This document shows positions 16,661 through 24,075 of a stretch of 64,000 bases of DNA, piece after piece. Every line of letters begins with the position of its first letter. Within the stretch, counting starts at the first letter, position 1. The stretch comes from JAPLMI01 sp043798375 (lineage in GTDB: Bacteria; Omnitrophota; Gorgyraeia; 2-01-FULL-45-10). The position numbers were made by a program, and so were the translations under genes. Location: assembly GCA_043798375.1 (NCBI GenBank), contig JAZDOS010000006.1:21632-85631 (forward strand), given 5' to 3'. The notes under the pieces were generated by a model. It was not told where the DNA came from. It was given only the letters and a program-made list of their open reading frames with translations, and did not search any database.

Positions 16661-18344
16661 ACTTCATCCTTCCTTTCGCATCTATATCGATCTTTTCGCC
16701 TGCGGGATATGCCGGCAGCCCCGGCATTGTGAGCATCTTGCCGCATAACGCGTAAAGAAAACCGGCGCCTATCGACGGCCTTACATCGCGGATCGGAAGG
16801 ATAAAATTCTTTGGCGCGCCTTTCAGGTTCGGATCGTGCGATAAAGACAGGGGCGTCTTCGCCATGCATATGGGAAGTTTTGAATACCCGAGCTTCTTAA
16901 AAAGGGCTATATTGTCTTCCGCGGCCTTTTCATAATGAACCGACTTCGCCCCGTAAACATCCCTGGCGATACGGTCAATCTTGTCCTTTATCGCCATTTC
17001 GGACGGGTAGAGAAGGTTGAATCTGGACTTTGTCCTGCACGCCTCTAAACATGCGCGCGCAAGGCCGATCCCTCCTCGCGAGCCGAATCTGTAAACATCG
17101 CTTGTAACACAATCGAACGCGCCCGCCTCAAGCGCCCTCGCCCTGACATGAGCAACTTCTCTTTCCGTGTCGGTTGCAAATCTATTTATCGCGACTATGC
17201 ACGGCAGGCCGTATAGCCTCGTGTTCTCTATCTGTTTTTCAAGGTTAGCGCATCCGTGATCCAGAGCATCGAGGTTCTCCCTTTCAAGATCTCTTGAAAG
17301 CGGCTTGCCTATAGCCGTCTTGTACATTCCCGAATGCACTTTAAGCGCTCTTATAGACGCCACGAGCACCACGGCCTGGGGCGCAAGGCCGCTATATCTA
17401 CATTTTATATTCACGAATTTCTCCAGCCCGCAATCCGCGCCGAAGCCGGATTCTGTCACGACAAAATCAGAATGACCGAGCGCGATCCTGTCGGCAAGAA
17501 CGGAGGAATTACCGTGCGTGATATTCGCGAACGGGCCGGTGTGTACAAAGCATGGCGTGTTTTCTATCGTCTGGACGAGGTTTGGTTTTATCGCGTCCTT
17601 CAGAAGGAGCGCCATCGATCCCGCGACCTTCAGGTCTTCGGCCGTCACGGCCTTGCCGCTTTTTGAGACCGCGACGACGATCCTGGCGACCATCTTCCTC
17701 ATATCCGCGATCGATTCGGTCAGCGCCAGGATCGCCATTATCTCGCTTGCCGCGGTAATGCAGAATCCGGTATCCCGCTCGAATCCGGAAACGCCCGCGC
17801 CGAGAGCGATCCGCACATTTCTCAAAGCGCGGTCGTTTACGTCTACGACGCGCCTCCAGTAAATCCTTTTCGGATCGATATTGAGCCTGTTATCCCTGTA
17901 AAGGCTGTTATCGAGAAATGACGCGCAAAGATTGTGCGCCTGACTTACGGCATGAATGTCGCCGGTGAGATGCAGGTTGATATCTTCCATCGGCAGGACC
18001 TGGGAATACCCCCCGCCCAGGCCGCCGCCTTTTATTCCGAAGAACGGTCCGATGGACGGCTGCCTGATGGTCGCTATAGACTTCTTCCCGAGCCTGTTTA
18101 GCGCCATGGAAAGGCCGACAGTGGTAACGGTCTTCCCTTCGCCCAAAGGCGTCGGGGTAATGCCGGTCACGACTATGTAATTAGCTTTATATTTTGCGGG
18201 CTTTTCTTTGACTAGGTCGAGAGATACTTTGGCCTTGTATCTTCCGTATAATTCGAGGTATTTCGATGGGATACCAAGGTATGACGCTATTCTGGTAATA
18301 GGTTTTAGTTTGGCTCGTTGGGCTATTTCGATGTCCGGTTTCAT
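16650..18344 (-). CDS. fhs: Formate-tetrahydrofolate ligase
   Basis: Fhs activates formate with ATP and tetrahydrofolate to give 10-formyl-THF, the entry of the methyl branch. It has 564 residues, near the usual 556-560. The P-loop TPTPLGEGKTVTTVGLS lies near residue 63, with IRQPSIGPFFGIKGGGLGGGYSQVLPMEDINLH following. The C-terminal GAGFLYALCGKMLTMPGLP is intact. It is the first gene of the acetyl-CoA pathway block and sits behind a recognisable promoter (18386-18414). The ribosome site AAGG is 11 bases from ATG, which is weak. Confidence 0.97.
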   Translation of the reverse strand: MKPDIEIAQRAKLKPITRIASYLGIPSKYLELYGRYKAKVSLDLVKEKPAKYKANYIVVTGITPTPLGEGKTVTTVGLSMALNRLGKKSIATIRQPSIGPFFGIKGGGLGGGYSQVLPMEDINLHLTGDIHAVSQAHNLCASFLDNSLYRDNRLNIDPKRIYWRRVVDVNDRALRNVRIALGAGVSGFERDTGFCITAASEIMAILALTESIADMRKMVARIVVAVSKSGKAVTAEDLKVAGSMALLLKDAIKPNLVQTIENTPCFVHTGPFANITHGNSSVLADRIALGHSDFVVTESGFGADCGLEKFVNIKCRYSGLAPQAVVLVASIRALKVHSGMYKTAIGKPLSRDLERENLDALDHGCANLEKQIENTRLYGLPCIVAINRFATDTEREVAHVRARALEAGAFDCVTSDVYRFGSRGGIGLARACLEACRTKSRFNLLYPSEMAIKDKIDRIARDVYGAKSVHYEKAAEDNIALFKKLGYSKLPICMAKTPLSLSHDPNLKGAPKNFILPIRDVRPSIGAGFLYALCGKMLTMPGLPAYPAGEKIDIDAKGRMKYVH

Positions 18345-18385
18345 AGCTATAATTACCTTAAGATATTATCATTAATGGAAGGTAT

Positions 18386-18414
18386 ATTTTAATATAAAGA
18401 CGCCGGCGGGTCAA
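18386..18414 (-). promoter_or_regulatory. Sigma70-type promoter for the fhs-acs cluster
   Basis: On the minus strand TTGACC (18409-18414) is followed 17 bases later by TAAAAT (18386-18391), about 40 bases upstream of the fhs ATG. It is the only clear housekeeping-type promoter seen at the head of the acetyl-CoA pathway genes. Confidence 0.65.
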
Positions 18415-18420
18415 TAAAAT

Positions 18421-18456
18421 TTATCCCGCAAAATTTATCCCGCATGTTATCCCGCA
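18421..18456 (-). promoter_or_regulatory. Three direct repeats of TTATCCCGCA just upstream of the fhs -35 box
   Basis: Identical 10-base words lie at 18421-18430, 18435-18444 and 18447-18456, read on the plus strand. They end seven bases from the -35 hexamer. The position suits an activator site; the near-7/14-base spacing also resembles the degenerate heptamer arrays found elsewhere in this genome. No regulator gene is adjacent. Confidence 0.45.
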
Positions 18457-18464
18457 AAAACTTT

Positions 18465-18530
18465 TACCGATACAACCTGCGAGGTTTGCCGGCAGCCGTC
18501 TACCGGTTAACCTCGCAGGTTGTATCGGTA
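18465..18530. repeat. AACCTCGCAGGTT palindrome family, copy 1 (encodes RnhB C-terminus)
   Basis: Perfect 22-bp arms (18465-18486 and 18509-18530) around a 22-base loop. The right arm, read on the minus strand, encodes the last residues of RNase HII (YRYNLRG) and its TAA stop. Related copies are 24017-24065 and 51547-51608; copies 1 and 3 also share the loop CCGGCAGC..TCTACC. Confidence 0.85.
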
Positions 18531-19160
18531 TTTCGCCAGCGATTTGACCGGCTGGAAGCTGAAACGGTGGATGGGTGACGGGCCATGCTCTTCCAGGGCC
18601 TTCATGTGGAGTCTTGTGCCGTAGCCCTTATGCCTGGCGAACCCGTATTGCGGATAAAGGCTGTCGTATTTTACCATGATGCGGTCTCGGGTGACCTTTG
18701 CGACGATCGATGCGGCCGCTATCGAGAGGCTCTTCGAGTCGCCGCCCACGATGCACTTGATCGGGCATTTCGTCGGAAGCTTCATGCGCCCGTCAACAAG
18801 AGCGTATTCGGGTTTGGCCTTGAGATTATCTACGGCTTCCTGCATGGCCCTGACGGTGGCCCGGTAGATATTGATCCGGTCTATCGTCTTCTCGTCGATG
18901 ATGCCGACGCCGACAAATGCCTTATCGAGTATCTCGCGGTAGGCCCTCTCTCTTTTTTTGGGGGATAATCTTTTGGAATCGTCTATATCTTCTAAAAAAT
19001 TGAAATCCTTGAGAATGACTGCGCCCGCGACGACAGGGCCGGCCAGCGGCCCGCGGCCTGCCTCATCGATTCCGGCGATCAGCTTGAAGCCCTGGCTATT
19101 CAGCCTCTTCTCTATCTTGAGGAGGATTTTTCGTCTCAGAGTGTTCGATCTTCTCTTCAA
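18507..19160 (-). CDS. rnhB: Ribonuclease HII
   Basis: RNase HII removes ribonucleotides from DNA and RNA primers from hybrids. The catalytic GIDEAGRGPLAGPVVAGAV block is clear, as are DDSKRLSPKKRE, YALVDGRMKLP (third acidic site) and IVAKVTRDRIMVK. The open frame allows a TTG start at 19160, giving 217 residues and a 64-base overlap with rplS. Internal alternatives exist and the true start is uncertain. The C-terminal residues YRYNLRG and the stop codon are encoded by an interspersed palindrome, so the original C-terminus has been replaced. It is cotranscribed with rplS and trmD, a common bacterial order. Confidence 0.93.
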   Translation of the reverse strand: MKRRSNTLRRKILLKIEKRLNSQGFKLIAGIDEAGRGPLAGPVVAGAVILKDFNFLEDIDDSKRLSPKKRERAYREILDKAFVGVGIIDEKTIDRINIYRATVRAMQEAVDNLKAKPEYALVDGRMKLPTKCPIKCIVGGDSKSLSIAAASIVAKVTRDRIMVKYDSLYPQYGFARHKGYGTRLHMKALEEHGPSPIHRFSFQPVKSLAKYRYNLRG

Positions 19161-19485
19161 CCTTCGTCTCTTTTCCGACCTTCTTCTTCAGGTAATAGAG
19201 CTTCGCTCTTTTTACGTCGCCCTTCTTCACAACCTCGATCTTGTCGATAGACGGTGAGTGCAGCGGGAATACCATCTCCACGCCTTCGCCGTACGAAACC
19301 TTGCGAACGGTAAAGGTCTCGGTGAGGCCGGATCCTGCGCGCGCTATAACGATGCCCTCGAAAGTCTGCAGCCTCGTCTTACCCTCTTCAACGATCTTCA
19401 CGGCCACATCTACCGTATCACCGACATTGAACTGCGATATGTCTTTCTTCAGGAACTTTGATTCAATCAGCTTGATCTTGTCCAT
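19096..19485 (-). CDS. rplS: 50S ribosomal protein L19
   Basis: L19 sits at the 30S-50S interface. The N-terminal core is typical: ISQFNVGDTVDVAVKIVEEGKTRLQTFEGIVIARAGSG, then FTVRKVSYGEGVEMVFPLHSPSIDKIEVVKKGDVKRAKLYYLK. At 129 residues it is longer than usual because of an acidic/lysine-rich tail after residue 105. The ribosome site GGAGAGG precedes ATG 19485. It lies directly after trmD and overlaps rnhB. Confidence 0.97.
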   Translation of the reverse strand: MDKIKLIESKFLKKDISQFNVGDTVDVAVKIVEEGKTRLQTFEGIVIARAGSGLTETFTVRKVSYGEGVEMVFPLHSPSIDKIEVVKKGDVKRAKLYYLKKKVGKETKVEEKIEHSETKNPPQDREEAE

Positions 19486-19507
19486 TTCCTCTCCTTGTTA
19501 TCGTTAC

Positions 19508-20251
19508 TTATTTCTTTTCCTTAAGCAGATCCGGCCTTCTCGCTCTCGTCCTCTTAATCGCTTCTCCCCTTCTCCATTCTTCTATTTTCTTGTGGTTTCC
19601 GCTTAACAGCACTCCGGGGGCATTCATCCCCCGGTACTCCGCAGGACGTGTATATTGCGGATATTCCAGTAAGTCATCTTCAAACGATTCGCGCTTTATC
19701 GAATCGTTATGCCCCAGGACTCCCGGGATAAGCCGAACTACAGAATCTATTACAATAAGCGCCGGAATCTCGCCGCACGTCAATATATAATCTCCTATCG
19801 ATATCTCTTCGTCGGCCAGTTCTCTTATACGCTCGTCAACGCCTTCATAGTGCCCGCAGATGAGGACGAGCCGCCTCTCTTTAGCGAGCCTCTTCGCAAT
19901 CTTCTGATCGTATTTCTTTCCCTGCGGCGTCAGTAATACTACCTTTGGCCTACGCTTCGGTGTTCGGTATTCGGTGTTCGGTGTTCGTTCTTTTTCGACA
20001 ACCGACAACCGACAACCGACAACCGATTTCAGTTCTTTTAACGCCCGCCAGATCGGCTCGATCTTCATCACCATCCCCGCGCCGCCGCCGAACGGCTTGT
20101 CATCCGCCGTCTTGTGGAAATCATCAGTCCAGTCACGGAGATTATGAACCTTTATCGTGACGAGCCCCTTATTCTGGGCGCGTTTCAAGATCGATTCGCC
20201 GAGAATATTCTCGAACATCCCGGGAAAGAGCGTCAGTACGTCGATTTTCAT
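19508..20251 (-). CDS. trmD: tRNA (guanine37-N1)-methyltransferase
   Basis: TrmD methylates G37 of tRNAs, preventing frameshifts. The 247-residue SPOUT enzyme shows IDVLTLFPGMFENILGESIL, the PFGGGAGMVMK loop, LICGHYEGVDERI, the knot region EISIGDYILTCGEIPALIVIDSVVRLIPGVLG and LLEYPQYTRPAEYRG. A stretch of heptamer repeats (19958-20026) encodes an extra peptide (about residues 75-100, VVGCRLSVVEKERTPN..) in frame between a helix and a strand. No Shine-Dalgarno is visible: another heptamer array lies immediately upstream of the ATG. Confidence 0.95.
   Translation of the reverse strand: MKIDVLTLFPGMFENILGESILKRAQNKGLVTIKVHNLRDWTDDFHKTADDKPFGGGAGMVMKIEPIWRALKELKSVVGCRLSVVEKERTPNTEYRTPKRRPKVVLLTPQGKKYDQKIAKRLAKERRLVLICGHYEGVDERIRELADEEISIGDYILTCGEIPALIVIDSVVRLIPGVLGHNDSIKRESFEDDLLEYPQYTRPAEYRGMNAPGVLLSGNHKKIEEWRRGEAIKRTRARRPDLLKEKK
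19958..20026. repeat. Degenerate heptamer tandem repeat inside trmD
   Basis: Period-7 array: CGGTGTT, CGGTATT, CGGTGTT, CGGTGTT, then four CGACAAC units after a short break. It is translated in frame as part of TrmD. The same type of array occurs at 20259-20334, 22413-22447, 49665-49699, 50711-50745, 50952-50979 and 55302-55336. Confidence 0.85.
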
Positions 20252-20258
20252 AGTTTTT

Positions 20259-20334
20259 CGGTTTGCGGTTTTCGGTTTGCGGTTTTTGGTCTTCGGACGA
20301 CGATAACCGAGAACCTATAACCGATAACCGAATC
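20259..20334. repeat. Degenerate heptamer tandem repeat in the rpsP-trmD spacer
   Basis: Alternating CGGTTTG and CGGTTTT units (20259-20286), then after a short break CGATAAC, CGAGAAC, CTATAAC and CGATAAC (20301-20328). It fills almost the whole spacer and leaves trmD without an evident ribosome-binding site. Confidence 0.85.
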
Positions 20335-20339
20335 TTCAA

Positions 20340-20585
20340 TTATGCCTTAATTCCCTGCTTCTTCAATAATGTCTTCACTATCGCTGACGGTATCGCGCCG
20401 ACTCCGATCCAGTATTCCGCGCGCTCCTTCTTCACAAAGACAGTCGCCGGATCCGTCTTCGGATCGTAGTAACCGAGGATCTCGATAGGCCTCGAATCCC
20501 GCGCCCTCCTCTTATCCACGACGATGATCCTGTGAACCGGTTTCTTCAACGCCCCCATCCTCTTTAGCCTTATGACTGCTGGCAT
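20340..20585 (-). CDS. rpsP: 30S ribosomal protein S16
   Basis: An 81-residue S16 with the conserved beginning MPAVIRLKRMGALKKPVHRIIVVDKRRARDS and IEILGYYDPK. Two ATGs are adjacent; the second (20583-20585) is better spaced after GGAGG and matches the family N-terminus. It is followed by trmD and rplS, the usual ribosomal cluster, although ffh and rimM are absent. Confidence 0.97.
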   Translation of the reverse strand: MPAVIRLKRMGALKKPVHRIIVVDKRRARDSRPIEILGYYDPKTDPATVFVKKERAEYWIGVGAIPSAIVKTLLKKQGIKA

Positions 20586-20663
20586 CATTTCCTCCGATTT
20601 GCTATTGTTTGCCCGTAGGCAAATCGTCCCGAGCCGCTGGTTATTCCGTGCGGCGGCGAGGGA

Positions 20664-21929
20664 CTACTTTTCTTTCTCTCTCCACACCCTCGCTCCAAGC
20701 TTCACGAGTTTCTCTTCGATAAACTCATACCCCCTGTCTAAATGGTAGATCCTCTGAACATCGGTCCTGCCTTTCGCGACGAGCCCCGCAAGCACAAGCG
20801 CCGCGGATGCCCGCAGGTCCGACGCCATAACAGGAGCGCCGCTTAAATTTTTCACGCCTTTTACGATAGCGCTGGCGCCCTCCAGTAAAATATTCGCGCC
20901 CATCCTGTTAAGTTCGCTTACATGAATAAATCTTTCCGGGTATATCTTTTCGGTTATGACGCTTATTCCGTCGGTTACCGCCATCAGGCTCATGAACTGG
21001 GCCTGCATATCCGTAGGAAACCCCGGATACGGAAGCGTCGTGACATCCATCGGTTTAAGCCGTTTTGTGTAACGCACGCGCAAGCCGCCCGGAATATTCC
21101 GCACATCCAATCCTGCCTCCGCAAGCTTATCTATGAGCGCGACAAGATGCTCTGGTATCACATGCTTTAAAGTTATATCGCCCTTCGTTACGGCCGCCGC
21201 TAATATATAAGTGCCGGCCTCGATCCTGTCGGGGATCACGGTGTGCTCCGCGCCGCGCAATCGCTTCACGCCTTCGATTATTATCCTGTGCGTGCCGTGC
21301 CCTTTTATCCTTGCGCCCATCTTTATGAGAAAATGCGCAAGGTCGACAACTTCCGGTTCGGACGCGGCGTTCTCGATAACGGTAACACCTTCTGCCAGTG
21401 TCGCGGCCATCATCGTATTGTCTGTCGCAAGCACGCTCGACCCGAAGTGGCCCCCAAGATAAACATTGCCGCCGCGCAACTTTCTACCGTCAGCTATTAT
21501 GTATCCCTTCTCGACCTTTATGTCGGCGCCAAGCGCCTTTAAACCTTTCAGATGAAGGTCGATCGGACGCGGCCCGATAACGCAGCCGCCGGGAAACGAC
21601 ACCTTGGCCCTCCTCTGCTTCGCCAGTAACGGGCCGAGCACGCATATGGACGCGCGCATCGTCGAGACAAGCTCATAAGGCGCGACGTATCTCTTATAGC
21701 CTTTCGGCTCGACGATGATTGAACTTCGTTCCTGCTGAACGCGCGCTCCAAGGTTCTTCAGGATTTTCGTCATCGTCGACATGTCGCGAAGGTCCGGTAT
21801 GTTGTGTATAACCGATTTTTCGTCGGACAACAGCGTTGCCGCCAGTATAGGCAGGCACGCGTTCTTCGCGCCGCTTATCGAAACGGCCCCTTTGAGCGCT
21901 CTTGCGCCTTCTATGACTAATTTATCCAT
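20664..21929 (-). CDS. murA: UDP-N-acetylglucosamine 1-carboxyvinyltransferase
   Basis: MurA transfers enolpyruvate from PEP to UDP-GlcNAc, the first committed step of peptidoglycan. Length 421 is normal. It has GAKNACLPILAATLL with the catalytic lysine, RASICVLGPLLA, and the PEP-binding cysteine loop PGGCVIGPRPIDLHLKGL. Because cysteine is present, the enzyme should be fosfomycin-sensitive in principle. GFPTDMQAQFMSLM and YHLDRGYEFIEEKL complete the family signature. Its start overlaps the prmC stop by 13 bases. Confidence 0.97.
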   Translation of the reverse strand: MDKLVIEGARALKGAVSISGAKNACLPILAATLLSDEKSVIHNIPDLRDMSTMTKILKNLGARVQQERSSIIVEPKGYKRYVAPYELVSTMRASICVLGPLLAKQRRAKVSFPGGCVIGPRPIDLHLKGLKALGADIKVEKGYIIADGRKLRGGNVYLGGHFGSSVLATDNTMMAATLAEGVTVIENAASEPEVVDLAHFLIKMGARIKGHGTHRIIIEGVKRLRGAEHTVIPDRIEAGTYILAAAVTKGDITLKHVIPEHLVALIDKLAEAGLDVRNIPGGLRVRYTKRLKPMDVTTLPYPGFPTDMQAQFMSLMAVTDGISVITEKIYPERFIHVSELNRMGANILLEGASAIVKGVKNLSGAPVMASDLRASAALVLAGLVAKGRTDVQRIYHLDRGYEFIEEKLVKLGARVWREKEK

Positions 21930-22591
21930 CGCGCAACCACAACCCTGTCGATTCCGTTAAAATCTTTCTTTATGCCTGTAACTTTAAATGCCCCGGCGCG
22001 GCCGATAATCTTCCTCACCTCGCCGGCCTGTCCGAAACCTATCTCGAACACTAAATATCCGCCGCTATTTAAGCATCGAGGCGCTTCCTGAACGATCCTT
22101 CTGTAAAAACCTAAACCATCCTCCCCGCCGTCGAGCGCCAATCGCGGTTCCTTCAACACCTCTTTCTGGAGCGTTTCGAACTCAAATCCCGCGATATACG
22201 GCGGATTAGAGACAATAAGATCATATCTTCCTTTGATATTATTGAAAAGGTCGCTCGAAACAAATTCTATGTTATGTCCGGCGCCAAGTCTTGAACTGTT
22301 TTTCCTGGCCAACGCGAGCGCTTCTTCCGAAATATCGGAAGCGATTATTTTACAGTCGGGCAATGTTTTTGTCAATGCAATTGCGATATTTCCGGAACCT
22401 GTACACAAGTCCAGTATTGCGTATTGAGTACTGTGTATTGAGTAAAAAATTTCAGTTACGGTTTCAACCAATAACTCCGTCTCGGGCCGCGGAATAAAAA
22501 CGCGCTCATCGACCAGAAAATCCATCCCGCAGAATTCTGCATGGCCGACTATGTACTGTATAGGCGTATATGGGGCTGTCGTATTCATCAT
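21917..22591 (-). CDS. prmC: Release-factor glutamine methyltransferase, N-terminal domain missing
   Basis: PrmC methylates the GGQ glutamine of release factors. The catalytic Rossmann domain is intact: FIPRPETELLVETV, LDLCTGSGNIAIAL, and the substrate motif VSNPPYIAG (NPPY). The start region reads MMNTTAPYTPIQYIVGHAEFCGMDF, beginning at the linker of normal PrmC. The helical N-terminal domain of about 70 residues that binds the release factor is therefore absent, and only 62 bases of palindromic DNA separate it from prfA. A heptamer array (22413-22447) encodes FYSIHSTQYAIL between helix and first strand. It may be functional on the neighbouring RF1 or be decaying. Confidence 0.88.
   Translation of the reverse strand: MMNTTAPYTPIQYIVGHAEFCGMDFLVDERVFIPRPETELLVETVTEIFYSIHSTQYAILDLCTGSGNIAIALTKTLPDCKIIASDISEEALALARKNSSRLGAGHNIEFVSSDLFNNIKGRYDLIVSNPPYIAGFEFETLQKEVLKEPRLALDGGEDGLGFYRRIVQEAPRCLNSGGYLVFEIGFGQAGEVRKIIGRAGAFKVTGIKKDFNGIDRVVVARWIN
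22413..22447. repeat. Degenerate heptamer tandem repeat inside prmC
   Basis: Units AGTATTG, CGTATTG, AGTACTG, TGTATTG, AGTAAAA with period 7, translated within PrmC just before the LDLCTGSG motif. Confidence 0.8.
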
Positions 22592-22619
22592 ATATTTTAT
22601 GATACCTTTCCCGCAACAC

Positions 22620-22669
22620 CCGCAACATACCTTTAAAAAAGTTCAATTTACTATCAAGTTATGTTGCGG
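22620..22669. repeat. CCGCAACATA hairpin at the prfA-prmC junction
   Basis: Ten-base arms at 22620-22629 and 22660-22669 around a 30-base loop. One arm encodes the last residues of RF1 (FRNI) and the prfA stop codon lies just inside the loop. It replaces the sequence where the N-terminal domain of prmC would be expected. Confidence 0.6.
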
Positions 22670-23730
22670 AATAATCTTAATTTCTTATCTTCGGCCTTCA
22701 GCGCATCGACAACCTCATCCAGCTCGCCCTCGAGAACCTCTTCCAGATTATGGACAGTAAAGCCGATCCTGTGGTCGGTAATACGCCTGTCGGGAAAATT
22801 ATAGGTCCTGATCTTTTCCGAGCGGTCGCCTGAACCGACCTGCGCCCTGCGCGAGGCGGCAATTCTTGAATCCTGCGCGGTCTTCTTCATGTCAAAAAGC
22901 CTGGCCCTTAAGACCCGCATGGCCTTGGCCTTATTCTTAAGCTGCGACCTCTCGTCCTGGCACGTTACCACTATTCCCGTCGGCAGGTGCGTGAGACGGA
23001 CAGCCGAGTCTGTCCTGTTAACACCCTGGCCGCCCTTTCCGCCGGCTCTAAAAACATCTATCCTCAAATCTTCCGTCTTGATATCTATCTCGACATCTTC
23101 GGCCTCCGGCAATACCGCTACCGTCGCCGCCGAAGTGTGAATCCTCCCCGAAGCTTCCGTGTCGGGAACGCGCTGGACCCTGTGCGTGCCGCTCTCAAAC
23201 TTAAGCCTTCCGTAAACACCCTTGCCGGAGATCGCGCATATCACTTCCTTGTATCCGCCTTTTTCGGTGGCGCTCGAATCTATCAGTTCGAGCTTCCAGC
23301 CGTTTTTGGCGGCGTATTTCGAATACATCCTTAAGAGGTCCGCGGCGAACAGGCTTGCTTCAAGTCCGCCGGTGCCCGCCCTTATCTCGAGTATTATATC
23401 TTTGTCGCTAAAAGTCTCTTTTTCCAATAGTAACTCTTCCAGCCGCCGCTTGGAATTTTCGAGCGCGATTTTAAGTTTATGCTTTTCCTCCTCGGCAAGA
23501 ACCAGAAATTCCTTATCGTGCGTCTTCTCGGACAGGACCTTCTCCATATCCAAAAGGTCCTTCGAGAGCCTAATGTGCTCATTATAACCCTGGACAAGCG
23601 GAGTAAGGCCCGCAAGCTCTTTCGCGTAGCCCTGGTACTTGCTTGTGCTGGCGATCACCTTTGGATCGGCCAGGAGCTCGTGGAGCTTGTCGTACCGCTT
23701 CTTCTTATCTTCGAATACCTTATCGATCAT
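22654..23730 (-). CDS. prfA: Peptide chain release factor 1
   Basis: RF1 terminates translation at UAA and UAG. The 358-residue protein has the hallmark GGQ loop (RAGGKGGQGVNRTDSAVRLTHLPTG), the anticodon-like region VQRVPDTEASGRIHTSAATVAVLP, and IRTYNFPDRRITDHRIG near the C-terminus. It lies between rpmE and prmC, the standard order in many bacteria. Its last codons are encoded by a short palindromic element. Confidence 0.97.
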   Translation of the reverse strand: MIDKVFEDKKKRYDKLHELLADPKVIASTSKYQGYAKELAGLTPLVQGYNEHIRLSKDLLDMEKVLSEKTHDKEFLVLAEEEKHKLKIALENSKRRLEELLLEKETFSDKDIILEIRAGTGGLEASLFAADLLRMYSKYAAKNGWKLELIDSSATEKGGYKEVICAISGKGVYGRLKFESGTHRVQRVPDTEASGRIHTSAATVAVLPEAEDVEIDIKTEDLRIDVFRAGGKGGQGVNRTDSAVRLTHLPTGIVVTCQDERSQLKNKAKAMRVLRARLFDMKKTAQDSRIAASRRAQVGSGDRSEKIRTYNFPDRRITDHRIGFTVHNLEEVLEGELDEVVDALKAEDKKLRLFRNIT

Positions 23731-23731
23731 C

Positions 23732-24001
23732 TTATTCCGGCTTCGGATGTTCTTCCTTCTTTATCTCCTGAGGCTCAACGACCCTGTCTTTTTTCGTCTT
23801 TACTTTGCCGGCGTAACGTTTGGCAAACTTCTCGACGCGCCCCGCAGAGTCAAGCAGTTTCTGCTTGCCGGTAAAGAACGGGTGGCACTTCGAGCAGATA
23901 TCGACGTGGATACCCTGCTTTGTCGAGCGGGTATGTATCACCTCGCCGCAGACGCATGCTATCGTCGTCTCTTTGTACTCCGGATGAATTTTGTCCTTCA
24001 T
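23732..24001 (-). CDS. rpmE: 50S ribosomal protein L31 (zinc-binding type)
   Basis: The start is ATG 23999-24001 (MKDKIHPEYKETTIACVCGE) with GGAGG five bases upstream. The frame stays open for 64 codons further 5', but that region is the palindrome and rho end. The cysteines C16, C18, C37 and C40 (CVCG and CSKCHPFFTGKQK) mark the zinc-containing form. Its 89 residues include a charged C-terminal extension (KTKKDRVVEPQEIKKEEHPKPE-like, lysine/glutamate-rich). It is followed by prfA one base later. Confidence 0.95.
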   Translation of the reverse strand: MKDKIHPEYKETTIACVCGEVIHTRSTKQGIHVDICSKCHPFFTGKQKLLDSAGRVEKFAKRYAGKVKTKKDRVVEPQEIKKEEHPKPE

Positions 24002-24016
24002 CGTATCCTCCTTGTC

Positions 24017-24065
24017 AACCTCGCAGGTTGCCTTCACGGTAAACCGATAGGCAACCTGCGAGGTT
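24017..24065. repeat. AACCTCGCAGGTT palindrome family, copy 2
   Basis: Arms of 16 bp (24017-24032 and 24050-24065) with a 17-base loop. It fills the rho-rpmE spacer and ends just before the rpmE ribosome site. Related to 18465-18530 and 51547-51608. Confidence 0.8.
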
Positions 24066-24075
24066 ATATATACGG

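Noticed and set aside
19958..20334. Heptamer arrays as a CRISPR
   Set aside because: Units are seven bases with no spacers, are translated in part, and no cas genes are present.
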